Of a stretch of 64,000 nucleotides of DNA, positions 13,275 through 24,809 are shown piece after piece; the stretch's first letter is position 1, and every line of letters starts with the position of its first letter. The position numbers were made by a program, and so were the translations under genes. This DNA is from Glebionis coronaria. Taxonomy: Eukaryota > Streptophyta > Magnoliopsida > Asterales > Asteraceae. Below the pieces are notes generated by a model. The model saw nothing but the letters and a program-made list of their open reading frames with translations. It searched no databases and was not told where the DNA came from. The stretch is taken from positions 80,186,196 through 80,250,195 of the forward strand of contig CM046878.1 in assembly GCA_025667525.1 (NCBI GenBank). The letters are read 5' to 3'.

Positions 13275-15355
13275 TAATATGATGGTTATTGCTTAGTATA
13301 TGTGTACTCAATCGTTCTCGGTATCTAATCGAATTGGTCACGGTTTAGGGTGGAATTATTGGTGTTGGTCACTAAAAGGGGGAGCTTGATTTTCTAAGTC
13401 TACAAATAACATAAATGTAAAAGCTATTAAAAATAATGAAGAATGTCTAACCTTGATTGCTTTTCCAGAGTGAATGCTGCAGAGTAGAACCTAGTGAAAA
13501 TGACTAAAGGTGATTATCTATTTTAAAATAAAAGTGAAAATGAAAATATCGATGATTAAAAATGAAAGCTTTAAAAGTTAAACTAAAAATTAAGATTTAA
13601 AAATAAATGAAGAAAATTTAAAACTTTGAAAAGTAAACTTGAAAATTAAAACTTATTAAAAACGTAAACTTTATGAAAATTAAGCTAAGCTAAGATAAAA
13701 CAAGTGAAATAATACTTAAGAAAATTGGCGGGTACAATTAAAGTTTGAAAATAATTCGGAAAACAAGAACTGAACATAAGTTGGGATATGAAAGTTTGGA
13801 TCTAATTCGAAATACGTGTTCTTGATTAAATTCGGAATATGCCAATCCAACACCTAAGTCGAAATCCTCATCACATTCTTAATCCGGAATATAACTTTCT
13901 TCACTTAGTTCGGAATAGCCAATCCCAAATCTTATTCGGAATCTACAATCCAAACGTAATTTGGGAAAGAGAACTTTGAAGCTAATTCGGGATCCACGAA
14001 CTCCACTTAATTCGGAATATATGATTATGATGTAATTCGGAATGCAGGGTTAGTATGTAATCCGAAATCTGAGTCCCCCAACTAATTCGGAATAATTGGT
14101 TTAAGACTCAATTCGGAATCCTGATTAAAGACTTAATCCGGAATCCTAATATGCAGCACCTAATTCGGAATCACCACTCTTCACTCAATTCGAGAAAAGT
14201 ATTTAGCACACAATTCGGGAAATGGAGTTTCACAAGTAATCCGGAATGAGTATTTCTGATGTAATTCGGAATACGGAGTCTTACAATTAATCCGGGAAAG
14301 AAATAAATTTGCAAGTAAGTCGGGATATTGGGGTTTTGCACATAAGTCTGAATATTAGGGTTTTCAACACAGTTCGGGAAAAGAGGGTTTTAAAGTTCCG
14401 AATTAAGCTAAAATAAGAAAAAAATCAAATAAGCACTTACCAAAACTTTTACCAAATCAATTTTTAGAAAAACCTAATAAGACACAATTTAAAAACTTTT
14501 AAAAACACTAAATAAGCAAAAATTTAAAATCAACTTTTTATAAAAATATTAAACTACCAAAATCAACTTATTTAAGAACTAATGAACAAAAAGATTAAGC
14601 AATAAGCACAATAATCTAAAAACTTTAAACACACCAACTCAATAAGCACAATCCAATAAGCCAACCAATCACACAATCAAAAAGATGAAATCAACTACAT
14701 GATTAATTAAGCAAAACAATAGATTATGATTAAGAAAGGTAGAATAAGAAGTTATTAAAAAGCTTGATTATATTAAAGATTAAGATCAAAGATTACAAGA
14801 TTAAGATGAAGGTTTGCTAAGCTTGAAAGAAAAACTAGAGAGAAAAAAATAAAACATACACTAATTTACCTACTAAAATTAAAGACTAAAAATAATGACT
14901 AACTCTTCTAATGACTATTTAGAAAACTATATAGGGGAAGTGGAAGGTGTTTGTTTCTTCCTCTTTTCCTCTTGTCTTCTCGTCTTTCTCGACTTTGTCT
15001 CGGGATTCGTCAAATGATAACTTGAACTCGTCTTCTAATTTTCTTCTTTTAGTAGACTTGGTTCTTTGACTTCGTTAAACTTCCGTCTTTAGACTTTTTC
15101 TTCGATAAATCTTCAGAATAGGCCTTTGACTTCCGTTCTTCTTGCACTTTTGATCTTTTGACTTCATCTTTTGTCTTTTTCTTCGATAAAAGCCCGTGAA
15201 AGCCCGTATTTTCTTCCTTTTTCATATTTTTGTCTTGAAACACAATAAAAACACAAACCACGCATAATACCGACTTTTACGACATAAAATACACGTTTTG
15301 GTCATGTTATTATTGGAAATAAGTGATAAAAGGATAAGTGTTTTCACACTTATTA
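13275..15355 (-). repeat. 3' LTR of the first Athila element
   Basis: Pairs with 52391-54471, same length. On the minus strand it starts TAATAAGTGTG and ends CATATTA, so it lacks the usual TG...CA ends. The boundaries are nevertheless fixed by the flanking TTGTA duplication. A regular array of ATTCGGA-type motifs occupies 13740-14400. Short ORFs inside (for example 15049-15261) are leader sequence, not genes. Confidence 0.93.
13740..14400. repeat. Array of about 25 ATTCGGAAT-type motifs inside the LTR
   Basis: Variants of TAATTCGGAAT (minus-strand sense ATTCCGAATTA) recur about every 26-30 bp, with unrelated sequence between them. Units drift (TCCGGAAT, TTCGGGAA, GTCGGGAT), yet the central CG-containing core persists. 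The same array is in the right LTR at about 52850-53520. Confidence 0.8.
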
Positions 15356-17496
15356 AATCCCCTACACTTGACCATTGCAATGCCCTCATGCAATGTATTA
15401 AATTCAAAGCACGGTTTATATTTTTCATCATAATTAACCTACCTTGGCCTTTATTAAATACTAAACATTAAGGAAACTTAAAAAGATAGAAAATTGCAAA
15501 ATATTTAAATGAAGAATAAGTAAAGAAATCTAAGACTAACATCGGGTTTTTGATTGTCATGAATGTTTATCACCCTCAAGTTTCACGTTCCCCACACCAA
15601 GCTTATAAACGAGATCATTATTATTATAAGTTAATAAACTAACACAAACTCATGTGGCCCAATTATTCACTTAGACTCCCTTATTCCTAGGTGTATTTCT
15701 TATATTTTATGATTGTCTTGAATGATCACGAGGATGCATTGTTTGACTTATTTCGATAGTTTATTTAGGCCGAAAATAAAGTGGGTCGATTTAATCAATA
15801 GTTAGCTATAGGACAAAATCTTTTAAAACTGCTTCTCGGGACCTCTTAAAGTTCATATCTTGGCATAACTCGCTTCACGATTTGAGACCTTTCTCGGACA
15901 TATATTTGGCAGCGACTTCATACTTCGAATCTTGAGAGACGTTCTTGAAATTATGGTCTTCTCTTCATAATAGGAATTTCTTCACTTGAAGTTTTTGAGA
16001 GATTCTTCATACTTGGACCACGACTTCTTCATTTTTCTCCAATCTTTATTTTGGATTTTGATATACAACGATCCGCCTCCTTTTAGGACTTGGATCTATT
16101 TATCCTCATACCTTGCTAGGGTCTTTTCGGATATACTTCTCCATGATCTTTTGGGGAGTATTTGCTTTTCGTAGTGTGTCTCGATCCTTCATATTGATTT
16201 TTGATAAATGATTCTTCACATCACTTTTGATCTTTAGCAACAAAATGTAGCCCTCATGCCTTGTTAGGGCCTTTTCAGACTCGCCAATCTTTGCATCCCG
16301 CTTCAATAAGTTATGCCTTAGCTATGAACTCTAATTGATACCGAGCAACTTTTAAACGATCTTGTGCTAGAAGCTAAGTAACTTTTCAAATCGTACGACC
16401 TTACTTATTGCAATTAAATTTATTAACAAGCGATGGGAGAAAAAGCTCATAATTAACTCACATAAATTCATGAAAGAATACCAAACTTATAATTGACTCT
16501 ATCATCTCTCATTCTCCACAATTTAAAATCTCAAGGAATGAGATTTGTGGATGCTTAGCCAATTAAATCAAAGTTTTGGGTTTTCAAGTCATCTATAGGA
16601 TCTTGCATCTTCTTAGACTTTTTCAAGTTTAGAATTTGCGTTTTAAAGTTCCCTTGATAAACGACTTTCTAGGATCAGTTATAGGAACTTGCGAAAAGTT
16701 CTTGTTCTTAACCCGTAAGAGTTAAGACTTTCGCGTTTTAAAGTTCCCTATATAAAAGCCTAGCAAAACTTGACTTAAACACGTTAAGGATACTAGCTAG
16801 AGTAAACTTAGATAAGTAAACTTGGGTTGAGTTAAAAGATTCACGACGTTGAAAAATTAAAACCACTTTATTAAAATTTATTCTAGCAAAGAAAGTAAAT
16901 AACGATAACAAAGGAAAATACTACTAGGCCAAAATAGATTAAAAATTTTGAAAAATGTCAAAAAATCAAATTTTCCGGTTAAAATGAGGACAAATTAATG
17001 GAAAAGCCCACTTAACTTCGATTGAAGTCCCCCTACACTTGATATAAACATTGTCCTCAATGTTTAAGCATGTGGGAGTAAAATCCCCTCCACTTAGGAC
17101 ATTGTGCACGTTTTTTAAATCTCGCTAATGAAGAGACGACTATAGTGATTTCAATGTTAACATATAAGATATGAAATATTGAATGACGACAGTTTAGGAT
17201 AGAACCGGGAAGACGGGTACACGGGATCACGGGTCGTCAAATATCATCAAAAGTGCTCTTTGAAAATTTAATCCCTGCACATCATAAGAGACAAGACAAC
17301 AACCCTATGTAGCTCCCCCTACACTTATTATGAAAACGGGTAAAAAGGATAGATCAACGGGTTGCCTCCCGAGAAGCGCTTATTTTTGTTAACCGAGTCA
17401 CGAGCCTGACTCGACCCAGAACTAATTCAAGGGAAACGTGGTGAGGGATGGAATCATCTCATGAGAGATGTCCTCACCAAAGTACAACTTAACACG
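15356..17496 (-). other. 3' untranslated region and polypurine tract of the first Athila element
   Basis: The 2.1 kb between integrase and 3' LTR contains no credible ORF. Athila elements may carry an env-like gene here, but none is visible. The purine-rich GTGTAGGGGATT (minus strand, 15356-15367) abuts the LTR and is the likely PPT. Near 17360 the minus strand has GGGAGGCAACCC, which I recall as common in Athila/Tat 3' regions. Confidence 0.65.
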
Positions 17497-18170
17497 CTAG
17501 CCATTCACTTTAAAATTAGGCTCATTTGGTTGAGAAAGCTCAATGGTGCCGTAAGGGAAGACTTTGGCGACGGTGAATGGACCAGACCAACGGCTCTTAA
17601 GCTTGCCCGAAAAGATTTTCAACCGAGAGTTAAAGAGTAAAACTTGATCACCTATATGAAACTCTCGGTTCTTAATCCTAGAATCATGAATGAGCTTAGT
17701 TTTCTCCTTATAAATCAATGAATTCTCATAAGCTTCATTCCTCAGTTCATTAAGTTCATTGAGTTGGATCTTCCTAAGTTCACCGGCTTTATTGATATCA
17801 AAATTAGCCCATTTCAAGGCCCAATAAGCCTTATGTTCCAACTCAATAGGGAGGTGGCATGCCTTCCCGTACACAAGACGATATGGAGTGCAACCAATAG
17901 GTGTCTTATATGCGGTACGGAAAGCCCATAAAGCATCATCTAACTTATCGGCCCACGAGGCACGATGCTCTCCCACAGTTCGCTCTAATATTCTCTTCAG
18001 TCCATGGTTAGAAATCTCGGCTTGACCATTTGTTTGTGGATGATAAGCGGTGGAAAGACGGTGATTGACACCATACTTAGCCATGACTCGAGCAAATTGA
18101 CCATTGCAAAAATGAGTCCCGCGATCACTGATGATAGCACGAGGAACACCGAATCGGGCAATAGTTGTTT
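17497..18170 (-). pseudogene. Athila integrase, catalytic core and C-terminus
   Basis: After a one-base deletion near 18168 the frame resumes with the second part of the integrase: SDRG, then [13 protein letters not shown] carrying the catalytic Glu, followed by the C-terminal region ([17 protein letters not shown], then [18 protein letters not shown]). Integrase joins the cDNA ends to the target and makes the 5-bp duplication. The first catalytic Asp lies in the preceding segment. The frame stops at 17497, about 15 residues before the natural end, since similar sequence continues past the stop to FPLN. Confidence 0.85.
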
Positions 18171-18640
18171 CAAAAAGTTCACAACCATCCTCGCATCGTT
18201 AGTAGGTAAAGCCTTTGCTTCAACCCATTTAGATACGTAGTCAACGGCTACGAGGATGTACTTGTTCCCTTTGGATGATGGAAATGGCCCCATAAAGTCG
18301 ATGCCCCATACGTCAAATATTTCACATTCTTGGATGAAATTTTGAGGCATCTCATCTTTATGTGTGATCTTGCCTTGTCTTTGGCAAGCATCATAATGTT
18401 TAACCATTTCATGAGCGTCATGATAAATGGTGGGCCAATAAAATCCAGTGTCGAAAACTTTCTTCGCGGTGTAATTAGGACCAAAGTGACCACCAATGGG
18501 TCCTTTATGGCAAGCTTCGAGGATTAATAAAGCTGTCGACCCATCAACACACCGACGAATGACAAGATCCGCACATTGTTTGAAAAGGTAAGGGTCGTCC
18601 CAAAAATAGTGCTTAATGTCTTTAAAGAACTTTTCTTTTG
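18168..18640 (-). pseudogene. Athila integrase, zinc-binding domain and first catalytic Asp
   Basis: This frame holds the tail of the His-His-Cys-Cys finger (HYDACQRQG, with Tyr where the copy at 63540 has Cys) and [14 protein letters not shown] with the first Asp of the D,D-E triad. It is cut on both sides by single-base deletions, near 18635 (A-rich run) and near 18168. The fragments read in order give a full-length integrase layout, so the gene was complete before these changes. Confidence 0.85.
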
Positions 18641-19765
18641 TTGAGACGTTAACCCTTCCATGAGAGTTTCACCCGCCAAATAGTTTGCAATGTCCATAAA
18701 CCATGGGGTCTCATCAAGATTGGAGTTAATAGACATCAAGGCCTCAAGGGGAAAAGATTCATTAATCTCATGATTTGGGAGCTCCCCTTGATAAGGATAC
18801 TCGAGTCTACTAAGATGATCCGCGGCTAGGTTTTCCGCTCCCTTTTTATCACGAATTTCGATTTTAAATTCTTGTAGGAGCAAAAACCACCGAAGAAGTC
18901 TTGGCTTGGAATCTTGCTTTGTTAACAAGTACTTCTGCGCAGAATGATCGGTATACACAATGGTAGTGGAAAGAACAAGACAGGGGCGGAACTTCTCAAA
19001 AGCATACACTACAGCTAAAAGCTCTTTTTCGCTAGTGGTATAATGCAATTGAGCCCCCGTCATTGTCTTGCTAGCATAATGGATTGGTTGGAAGTGTTTG
19101 TTCACTCTTTGTCCCAAAAGCGCTCCAATAGAAAAATCGCTAGCATCACACATCAATTCAAAAGGTAACTCCCAATTAGGGGTAACCAAGACCGGTGCCT
19201 TAGTTAATTTATCCTTAAGAAGATTGAAATATTGGATACACTCTTTAGAAAAGATAAAAGGAGTATCTTTTGCCAAGAGGCGGGTCATCGGGCGAGCGAT
19301 TTTGGAAAAATCTTGAATGAATCGACGATAGAAGCCCGCATGACCAAGAAAACTTCTCACACCCTTCACGGTTGAAGGAGGAGGTAATTTAGCAATCACA
19401 TCGACTTTAGCACGGTCAACTTTAATACCGGCTTTGAAAATTTTATGACCAAGAACAATACCTTCTTTTACCATGAAATGACATTCTTCCCAATTAAGAA
19501 CGAGACAAGTGTCTTCACACCGTTTGAGCATACGTTCTAAATTGGCAGGGCAAGTAGAGAAAGAATCACCATAGACTGAGAAATCATCCATAAAGACTTC
19601 CATAGTTTCTTCAACCATGTCATGGAATATAGCCATCATACACCTTTGGAAATTCCCAGGAGCATTGCATAAGCCGAAAGGTATTCTTTTGTAAGCAAAT
19701 GTTCCATAAGCACAATTGAATGTGGTTTTCTCTTGGTCTTTGGGATCGATGGGAATTTGAAAAAC
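18640..19765 (-). pseudogene. Athila reverse transcriptase (second half) and RNase H
   Basis: The frame starts around the RT catalytic region: FGLCNAP, then FMDDFSVYG, the gypsy form of the YxDD active site. The connection follows ([29 protein letters not shown]), then RNase H ([47 protein letters not shown]). RT copies the element RNA to DNA and RNase H removes the RNA strand. It is cut off from the first RT half by a one-base deletion near 19765 and from integrase by one near 18635. Confidence 0.88.
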
Positions 19766-20495
19766 CCGGAGAAACTGTCTAAGAAGCAATAGTAGTCATT
19801 ACCCGCTAAACGTTCGAGCATTTGATCCATGAAAGGAAGAGGGAAATGATCCTTGCGAGTGGCATCATTGAGCTTGCGATAGTCTATGCAAACTCGCCAA
19901 CCCGTGACAAGTCGAGTAGGAATCAACTCGTTCTTTTCATTAGGAACAACAGTTATTCCACCTTTCTTAGGCACACAATGGACAGGACTAACCCATGGCG
20001 AATCCGAAATAGGGTAAATCATTCCGACATCTAGAAGTTTGATCACTTCTTTCTTGATGAAGTCATGAATTTTTGGATTAGCCCTTCTTTGGCTTTGGAT
20101 TGCGGGTTTAAAGTCATCTTCCATGAGAATTTTATGAGTACACAAGTTAGGATCAATTCCACGGATGTCGGAAATTTTCCAAGCAATTGCTTTCTTATGA
20201 TTCTTTAGCACATCGATAAGTCGAGATTTTTCATCCTCTTTCAAGTCCTTTGCAATGATGACGGGTAAGTTCTTATTGTCTTCAAGGAAAACGTATTCGA
20301 GATGAGACGATAAATCCTTAAGCTCTAAATCCGGAGGATTGTCGATGGAAGGCTTAGTCAAATTCGGATCATCGATTGTAACTTCCTTAAGAGAAGGTGG
20401 AGAAATATGGTCCTCATTGAGAAGTTTCTCAATGGTACGAATGTCTTCTTCCCAATCGGTGGGAGAATCGTCATATTTTAAATTCGCATCCCCTA
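19765..20495 (-). pseudogene. Athila reverse transcriptase, first half
   Basis: Reads through LSSHLEYVFLED, AIAWKISDIRGIDP, KILMEDDFKPAIQSQRR, YPISDSPWVSPVHCVPKK, GWRVCIDYRKLNDATRKDHF and LERLAGNDYYCFLDSFSG. This is the typical Athila RT fingers-palm order up to the first catalytic Asp (FLD). The frame then shifts within GGGTTTTTC, where the second Athila copy has an extra base (62165-62174). At the other end a short deletion near 20505 separates it from the protease frame. Confidence 0.88.
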
Positions 20496-21393
20496 AAGTT
20501 GCTTCAAAAGGAAATCACTTTCTCCAAATGGAGTTAGTGAGGGAGCAATAGAGGCAACGGTCGCAACAATGGGTAGAGAAGAAGAACCACTTTTACAAGC
20601 GTCTTTGAAATGCTCTTCACAAGCCTCATCAAGTACGTCAATGAAATTAACGCTCTCGTGTTCATAAGGTTGCTTAGAAAGTTTACCCATGTTGAAAACG
20701 ATTTTATCGTCACCAACTCTCATGATTAATTCGCCCGCGGCTACATCAATGAGAGTGCGACCGATCCTCAAGAATGGACGTCCAACGATTAATGGAACAC
20801 GGGGGTCCATCTCGTAGTCAACGACAACAAAATCCGCCGGAAAGGTGAATTTGTCGATACCGACGAAGACATCTTCGGCTATCCCCACCGGATAAGCAAC
20901 CGTACGGTTAGCTAATTCCAATGTCATTCGTGTGAGGACTAGCTCGGGTAGATATAATTGTTTCCAAACACTTAATGGCATTAAGTTTATACTAGCACCT
21001 AGATCGGCTAGGGCCATACAATTCTCTACCCTGGGGAAGTTGCAAGGAATGAGAAAGCGACCCAGATCACCAAGTTTGGTTGGTAATTTCCTTAAGAGAA
21101 CCGGAAAGCAATTCTCATTAAGTTGGGTCTGAGCAATATCAAGAAGCTTTTCCTTATCACTTAGAAGATCTTTAAACATTTTAGCATATTTCGGCATGTG
21201 AGCGAGAGCCTCGGCAAAGGAGATGTTGAAATTCAATTGTTTAAACATTTTGAGAAAGTTCGAAACTTGAATATCATCCTTGTTCTTCAACTTCTCTTTC
21301 CACAACCTTGAGGGATAAAGTATATCGGGTTGAGATGAAGGCTTTAGAATGTAGTTCTCACTCACATCCTTGGGTGGTGTAGGGTAGAAATAG
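20493..21393 (-). pseudogene. Athila gag C-terminus and aspartic protease region
   Basis: About 290 codons include QVSNFLKMFKQLNFNISF, LLRKLPTKLGD, then ALADLGASINLMPLS with the protease-type D-x-G-A-S motif, and VPLIVGRPFLRIGRTLID, where the ILGRPFL-like strand completes the retropepsin fold. The protease cuts the polyprotein. The frame ends in a stop near 20493 because a few bases are missing compared with the second Athila copy, where the same sequence continues. Confidence 0.82.
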
Positions 21394-22222
21394 AAGGTGG
21401 AGGAATTGATGAAGGGGGCTCGATTTCCTTTGGCACAATCACCGGTGTAGGTGTAGGAATATCGGGTTCCTTTAAACCTTTGCTACTTCGGGTGGTGATT
21501 GCTTTCATCTCCCCTCTTGGATTAGCAACGGTGTTACTCAGAAGAGAACCCGAACCGGATGTTTGATTACTTAGGAAGAAACTAGCCATCACATCCCTTA
21601 ATCATTCGTTTGACTGCTTAAAGAGTTTCGCATATCATTCCTAAGCTCAGCTCGAAGATCATTCCCTTGTTTCGCCATATCCCCTTTCAAGTTGATGATT
21701 TGACTCTGAAGTTCTTCACTAGCACGTCATTAGTCCTCATGTAAGTTTCAACCTCGTGATTAAATGTTGTGGGTTGGTTGGAAGGAGGAGCATGGTAGGC
21801 AGGTGGTTGATAAGTGGGTTGTTGATAAACTTGATTATTTCCTTGAGGTGGATATGGGTTTCTTTGGGTTTGATACTGATTAGGAGATCGAGTTTGGTTT
21901 TGATTGTTGCGATTGAAGTTGTTTTGGTTTTGAGGAGGAAAATCGGGTGGTGAAAGGAAGTTGTTTGAATGATAATTGAGCAAATTGCGCTCACCTTGAG
22001 GACGAACTTGATAGCCTCCCGTAGAAAAGTTACCGTTAGCCGCATACACGTTTTCCGGATTGTCATGAGTAGAAGGACAATCGGTGTATGAATGAGAACC
22101 CCCGCAAATCTCACAAGAAGTTGCTACAGCTTTAGCTTGTTGAAATTGGTTCGTAGCCATGGTTAAGAAATTTTTGTTCATTTCGGCTATTTGGCGGGTG
22201 AGTTCGGTTATCTCTGGGTTTG
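21362..22222 (-). pseudogene. Athila gag, C-terminal half with zinc knuckle
   Basis: Reading on from the copia insertion point the frame gives QQAKAVATSCEICGG, then HSYTDC: a CCHC-type knuckle (CEICGGSHSYTDC, loosely spaced) that binds RNA in the capsid. A long Gln/Asn/Pro/Tyr-rich linker follows, then GEMKAITTRSSKG. Breaks: a missing base near 21640 (before MASFF) and a shift near 21390. The N-terminal half of the same gag is at 51370-52135, beyond the copia element. Confidence 0.82.
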
Positions 22223-22227
22223 ATGAA

Positions 22228-22547
22228 TGTAGAATCTTGATAACCTATGAATCTATGAAGGGGTTGATGATTTCTAGAGAGAGAAACTTAGAGAGAGAAA
22301 GTGAGAGAAAACTATGTGTAATTTTATTAAGTGGAAATGAGAAACATTCAACAACCAACCCCTTTCCAAGGAGGAAAGGGGTATTTATACTTCCAAGCAA
22401 CATTGGGCTTGGGCTGGTCCATGACAAGCCCATGGACCGGTTCTTACTTAACTTAATAAGCAACTATTATCTACGAGCTATTACAATCATTAATAATATT
22501 GTGGTGTGACCGATACTTCTAATATACGTAAAAACGTATTTCTAACA
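22228..22547 (-). repeat. 3' LTR of the SIRE-like copia element
   Basis: 320 bp, TGTAGAATC...TTTCTAACA on the plus strand. The paired copy at 51050-51369 has the same length. Three differences were seen by eye (near 22259, 22417 and 22505), so the insertion is fairly young. Confidence 0.95.
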
Positions 22548-22560
22548 ATCTCCCCCTAAG
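22548..22560 (-). other. Polypurine tract of the copia element
   Basis: Minus-strand CTTAGGGGGAGAT touches the LTR start TGTTAGAAAT. This is the standard PPT position. Confidence 0.85.
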
Positions 22561-22894
22561 GGAGGTCACTCCACGCTACAAAGTTCTAAACCTAGCATAC
22601 TATACTAAGTCTTCGTTCTTTAGCTCGTAGTCTTTTCTTCTTTTCTTTCTTTTGTTGTGAATATGTTGGTTTGATCTTTTAGGCTTTGGCTTGAGAGCAT
22701 TGTTATTTTGGCCTTTCACGTGCGATCTTTTGTCTTCTTGTGAATTTTGCCTCCTCGTGACTCCATGTTCCACACACTCATGTCTTTTTGTTGAATTCTC
22801 GAAAGTTTCAGAGTTTGGTACAGCGGAAGACTTTATCTTGTACTTTCTTGAATTTTTGCTAAACTTTGATGCAGAAAAACATAAGCATGTGGGA

Positions 22895-23010
22895 ACGACT
22901 TCTACAGGTACACCGCAACACCACCGTCTTCACTGGTACATAGCAACGCCACCGTCTTCAACAGGTACACAGCAACTCCACCGTCTTTAACAGGTACACA
23001 GCAACGACAC
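22895..23010. repeat. Short tandem repeat, about 3-4 units
   Basis: Units with the core CACCGTCTTCAACAGGTACA recur about every 33-36 bp: CACCGTCTTCACTGG, CACCGTCTTCAACAGG, CACCGTCTTTAACAGG. Units differ by small changes. Non-coding. Confidence 0.8.
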
Positions 23011-23252
23011 GAATAAAATGGCTTTGAACGTTTTATTCTAATTCGGTAGCATTTTACCTCCGGTCGGTGAAGACCGTTGGACGATATTAGATATCGTACC
23101 CGTGACGGATAGTTTCAATTAAGTAACTTCCTGACAGGATTTCACGGGTAAACCCGTTCTCTTTATTCGACCGTCCAAAGCTGACTGCGAACATAAAGAG
23201 TGAATCACTTGGATAAATTATCCTTGTGATTTGAAGCCGTCAATTCATGAAA

Positions 23253-23648
23253 CCTGGAACAAGTGAATTTCAATTAAGATTTTCACCATCGTTGCTTTCC
23301 AGTTGTCACGAGCTCAATTCATAAAGAATCTTGCACGTCACCTACCAAGTGCTGTTTGATGTTAACACTAGAAGGATTTCCACTCGTCACTGTGATTAAT
23401 AAAGAGTCACTCTGAGTGTTCTGGCAAGATCATATGATAATGCGTAGAGGCCTGGAACAAGTTTAAGTTTAATTAAGAATTAAACCACTGTTTCTTTCCA
23501 GTTTTTCACAAGATTGGTTCTAAAAGAACCGCACGTGTAACCTACCATGAGCTTGTTTGATGTTGGCTCAAGCAGGATTTCCATCTTCATTGTAATACTT
23601 GCGTATCACTCAGATGTTCTGGCAAAATTACAGGAATACTGCGTAGGA
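23253..23648. repeat. Diverged 198-bp tandem duplication
   Basis: 23253-23450 and 23451-23648 both begin CCTGGAACAAGT and share TTTCCAGTT, TTTGATGTT, GGATTTCCA and TGTTCTGGCAA in the same order, ending near TGCGTAG. Identity is moderate, so the duplication is older than this insertion and probably a family trait. Confidence 0.7.
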
Positions 23649-24809
23649 CTCATGAAAATCTCTTACTTTTCACAGTGTGTGAGAAAGCAAGGAATAAATG
23701 GAAAGTGTCCTAATGAGACTTTTGATGATCTCTTGGCTCTAGACTCGATTGTGCATTTTGATTTAGTGAGCGATGGCTGGAGAGGAGTGCCACCTTTTCA
23801 ATACCAGTCTATTCGGAGTGAATAAACCAATAGATAACGTGTTGATCTCCGTGTGATTAAAACAAATACCTTTTGAGAGATATTTGAGTTAGCTGGGAAG
23901 GGTTGTGCATTGCATCACTGGGTCCATGACGTCTTTCTTCAATATCGAGAATCATTAACAAAAATGATCTCAATAGCATATGTATTGACCCGGTTTCTGC
24001 CTAAAGTTGTAAGGAGGGCTTCTTTCTTTACACCCTTTATCTTTACATTTCTTTTTCATTCTTCAACCCCTTCAATGCTTACCAATACGTCATCACTAGC
24101 ACCTTGTTGTGATTGTTCCAGTGCTAGCTTAAGTACTTGGTCGGCATTCAGCTACGTTCACATTCTTTCTCCATCTTTCCTAGGACTTCTAATTCTATCT
24201 AGGGAATTGTCCTTGGGAAGATTCCATCGGCTCTGATGAATCATTGGACTAAACCTATTCCTACCACCCTTTTGTCACCACATTCGTCGTGAATTAAGCG
24301 TGTTTTGGGAAGGAATTGCCACCATGAAAAATCATTGAAAATCACCTAAAGTACTTGTGATATTGAAATCAAAAGTTTCGTACCTTAGGTGTTTTTGATC
24401 ATCAAAAACGCTCCCCCTTAACACGTGCTTTACACATATTAAGTTGGATTATCGTTAAGTCTTTTTCATCTTTTAGCCAAGTATCAATTAAATCTCCTTA
24501 ATCCCATTTTCTCCTCTTATCCAAAATGTTAACCATTAATATTTGGGATATTTAATGGATTAACCGGTCTTTGGGTAAAAATGAAATCGATGTTTGGCCA
24601 TAGAACATGTGAATGGTCCCCCTTAAGTTAATAAGGGATAGTTGTAGTGCTTTAGTATGATATATTTTGAAAGATTTAGAATCTCGTGAGAAATTCTTGA
24701 AAAATTATCATACCTTAACACTACATCAAGCCATTAAAGCACAATATTCACAAATATACATATTCACAATTGAAAACCAATATAAAGTGGACCTGAAATG
24801 TACGACCCA

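Larger units (their letters stand above)
22561..24809 (-). other. 3' non-coding region of the copia element
   Basis: No credible ORF in 2.2 kb between the extra ORF and the PPT. It holds a short tandem repeat (22895-23010), a diverged 198-bp tandem duplication (23253-23648) and two further purine tracts like the PPT (minus strand of 24411-24422 and 24616-24626). Short plus-strand frames here are antisense and look like chance. Confidence 0.6.

Noticed and set aside
15049..15261. Lys-rich ORF repeated at 54165-54377
   Set aside because: It lies in both Athila LTRs around the R/U5 region; duplicated because the LTR is duplicated, not a gene.
22159..22509. Plus-strand ORF shared with 51059-51331
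   Set aside because: It is copia LTR sequence plus flank; the promoter and transcription run on the other strand.
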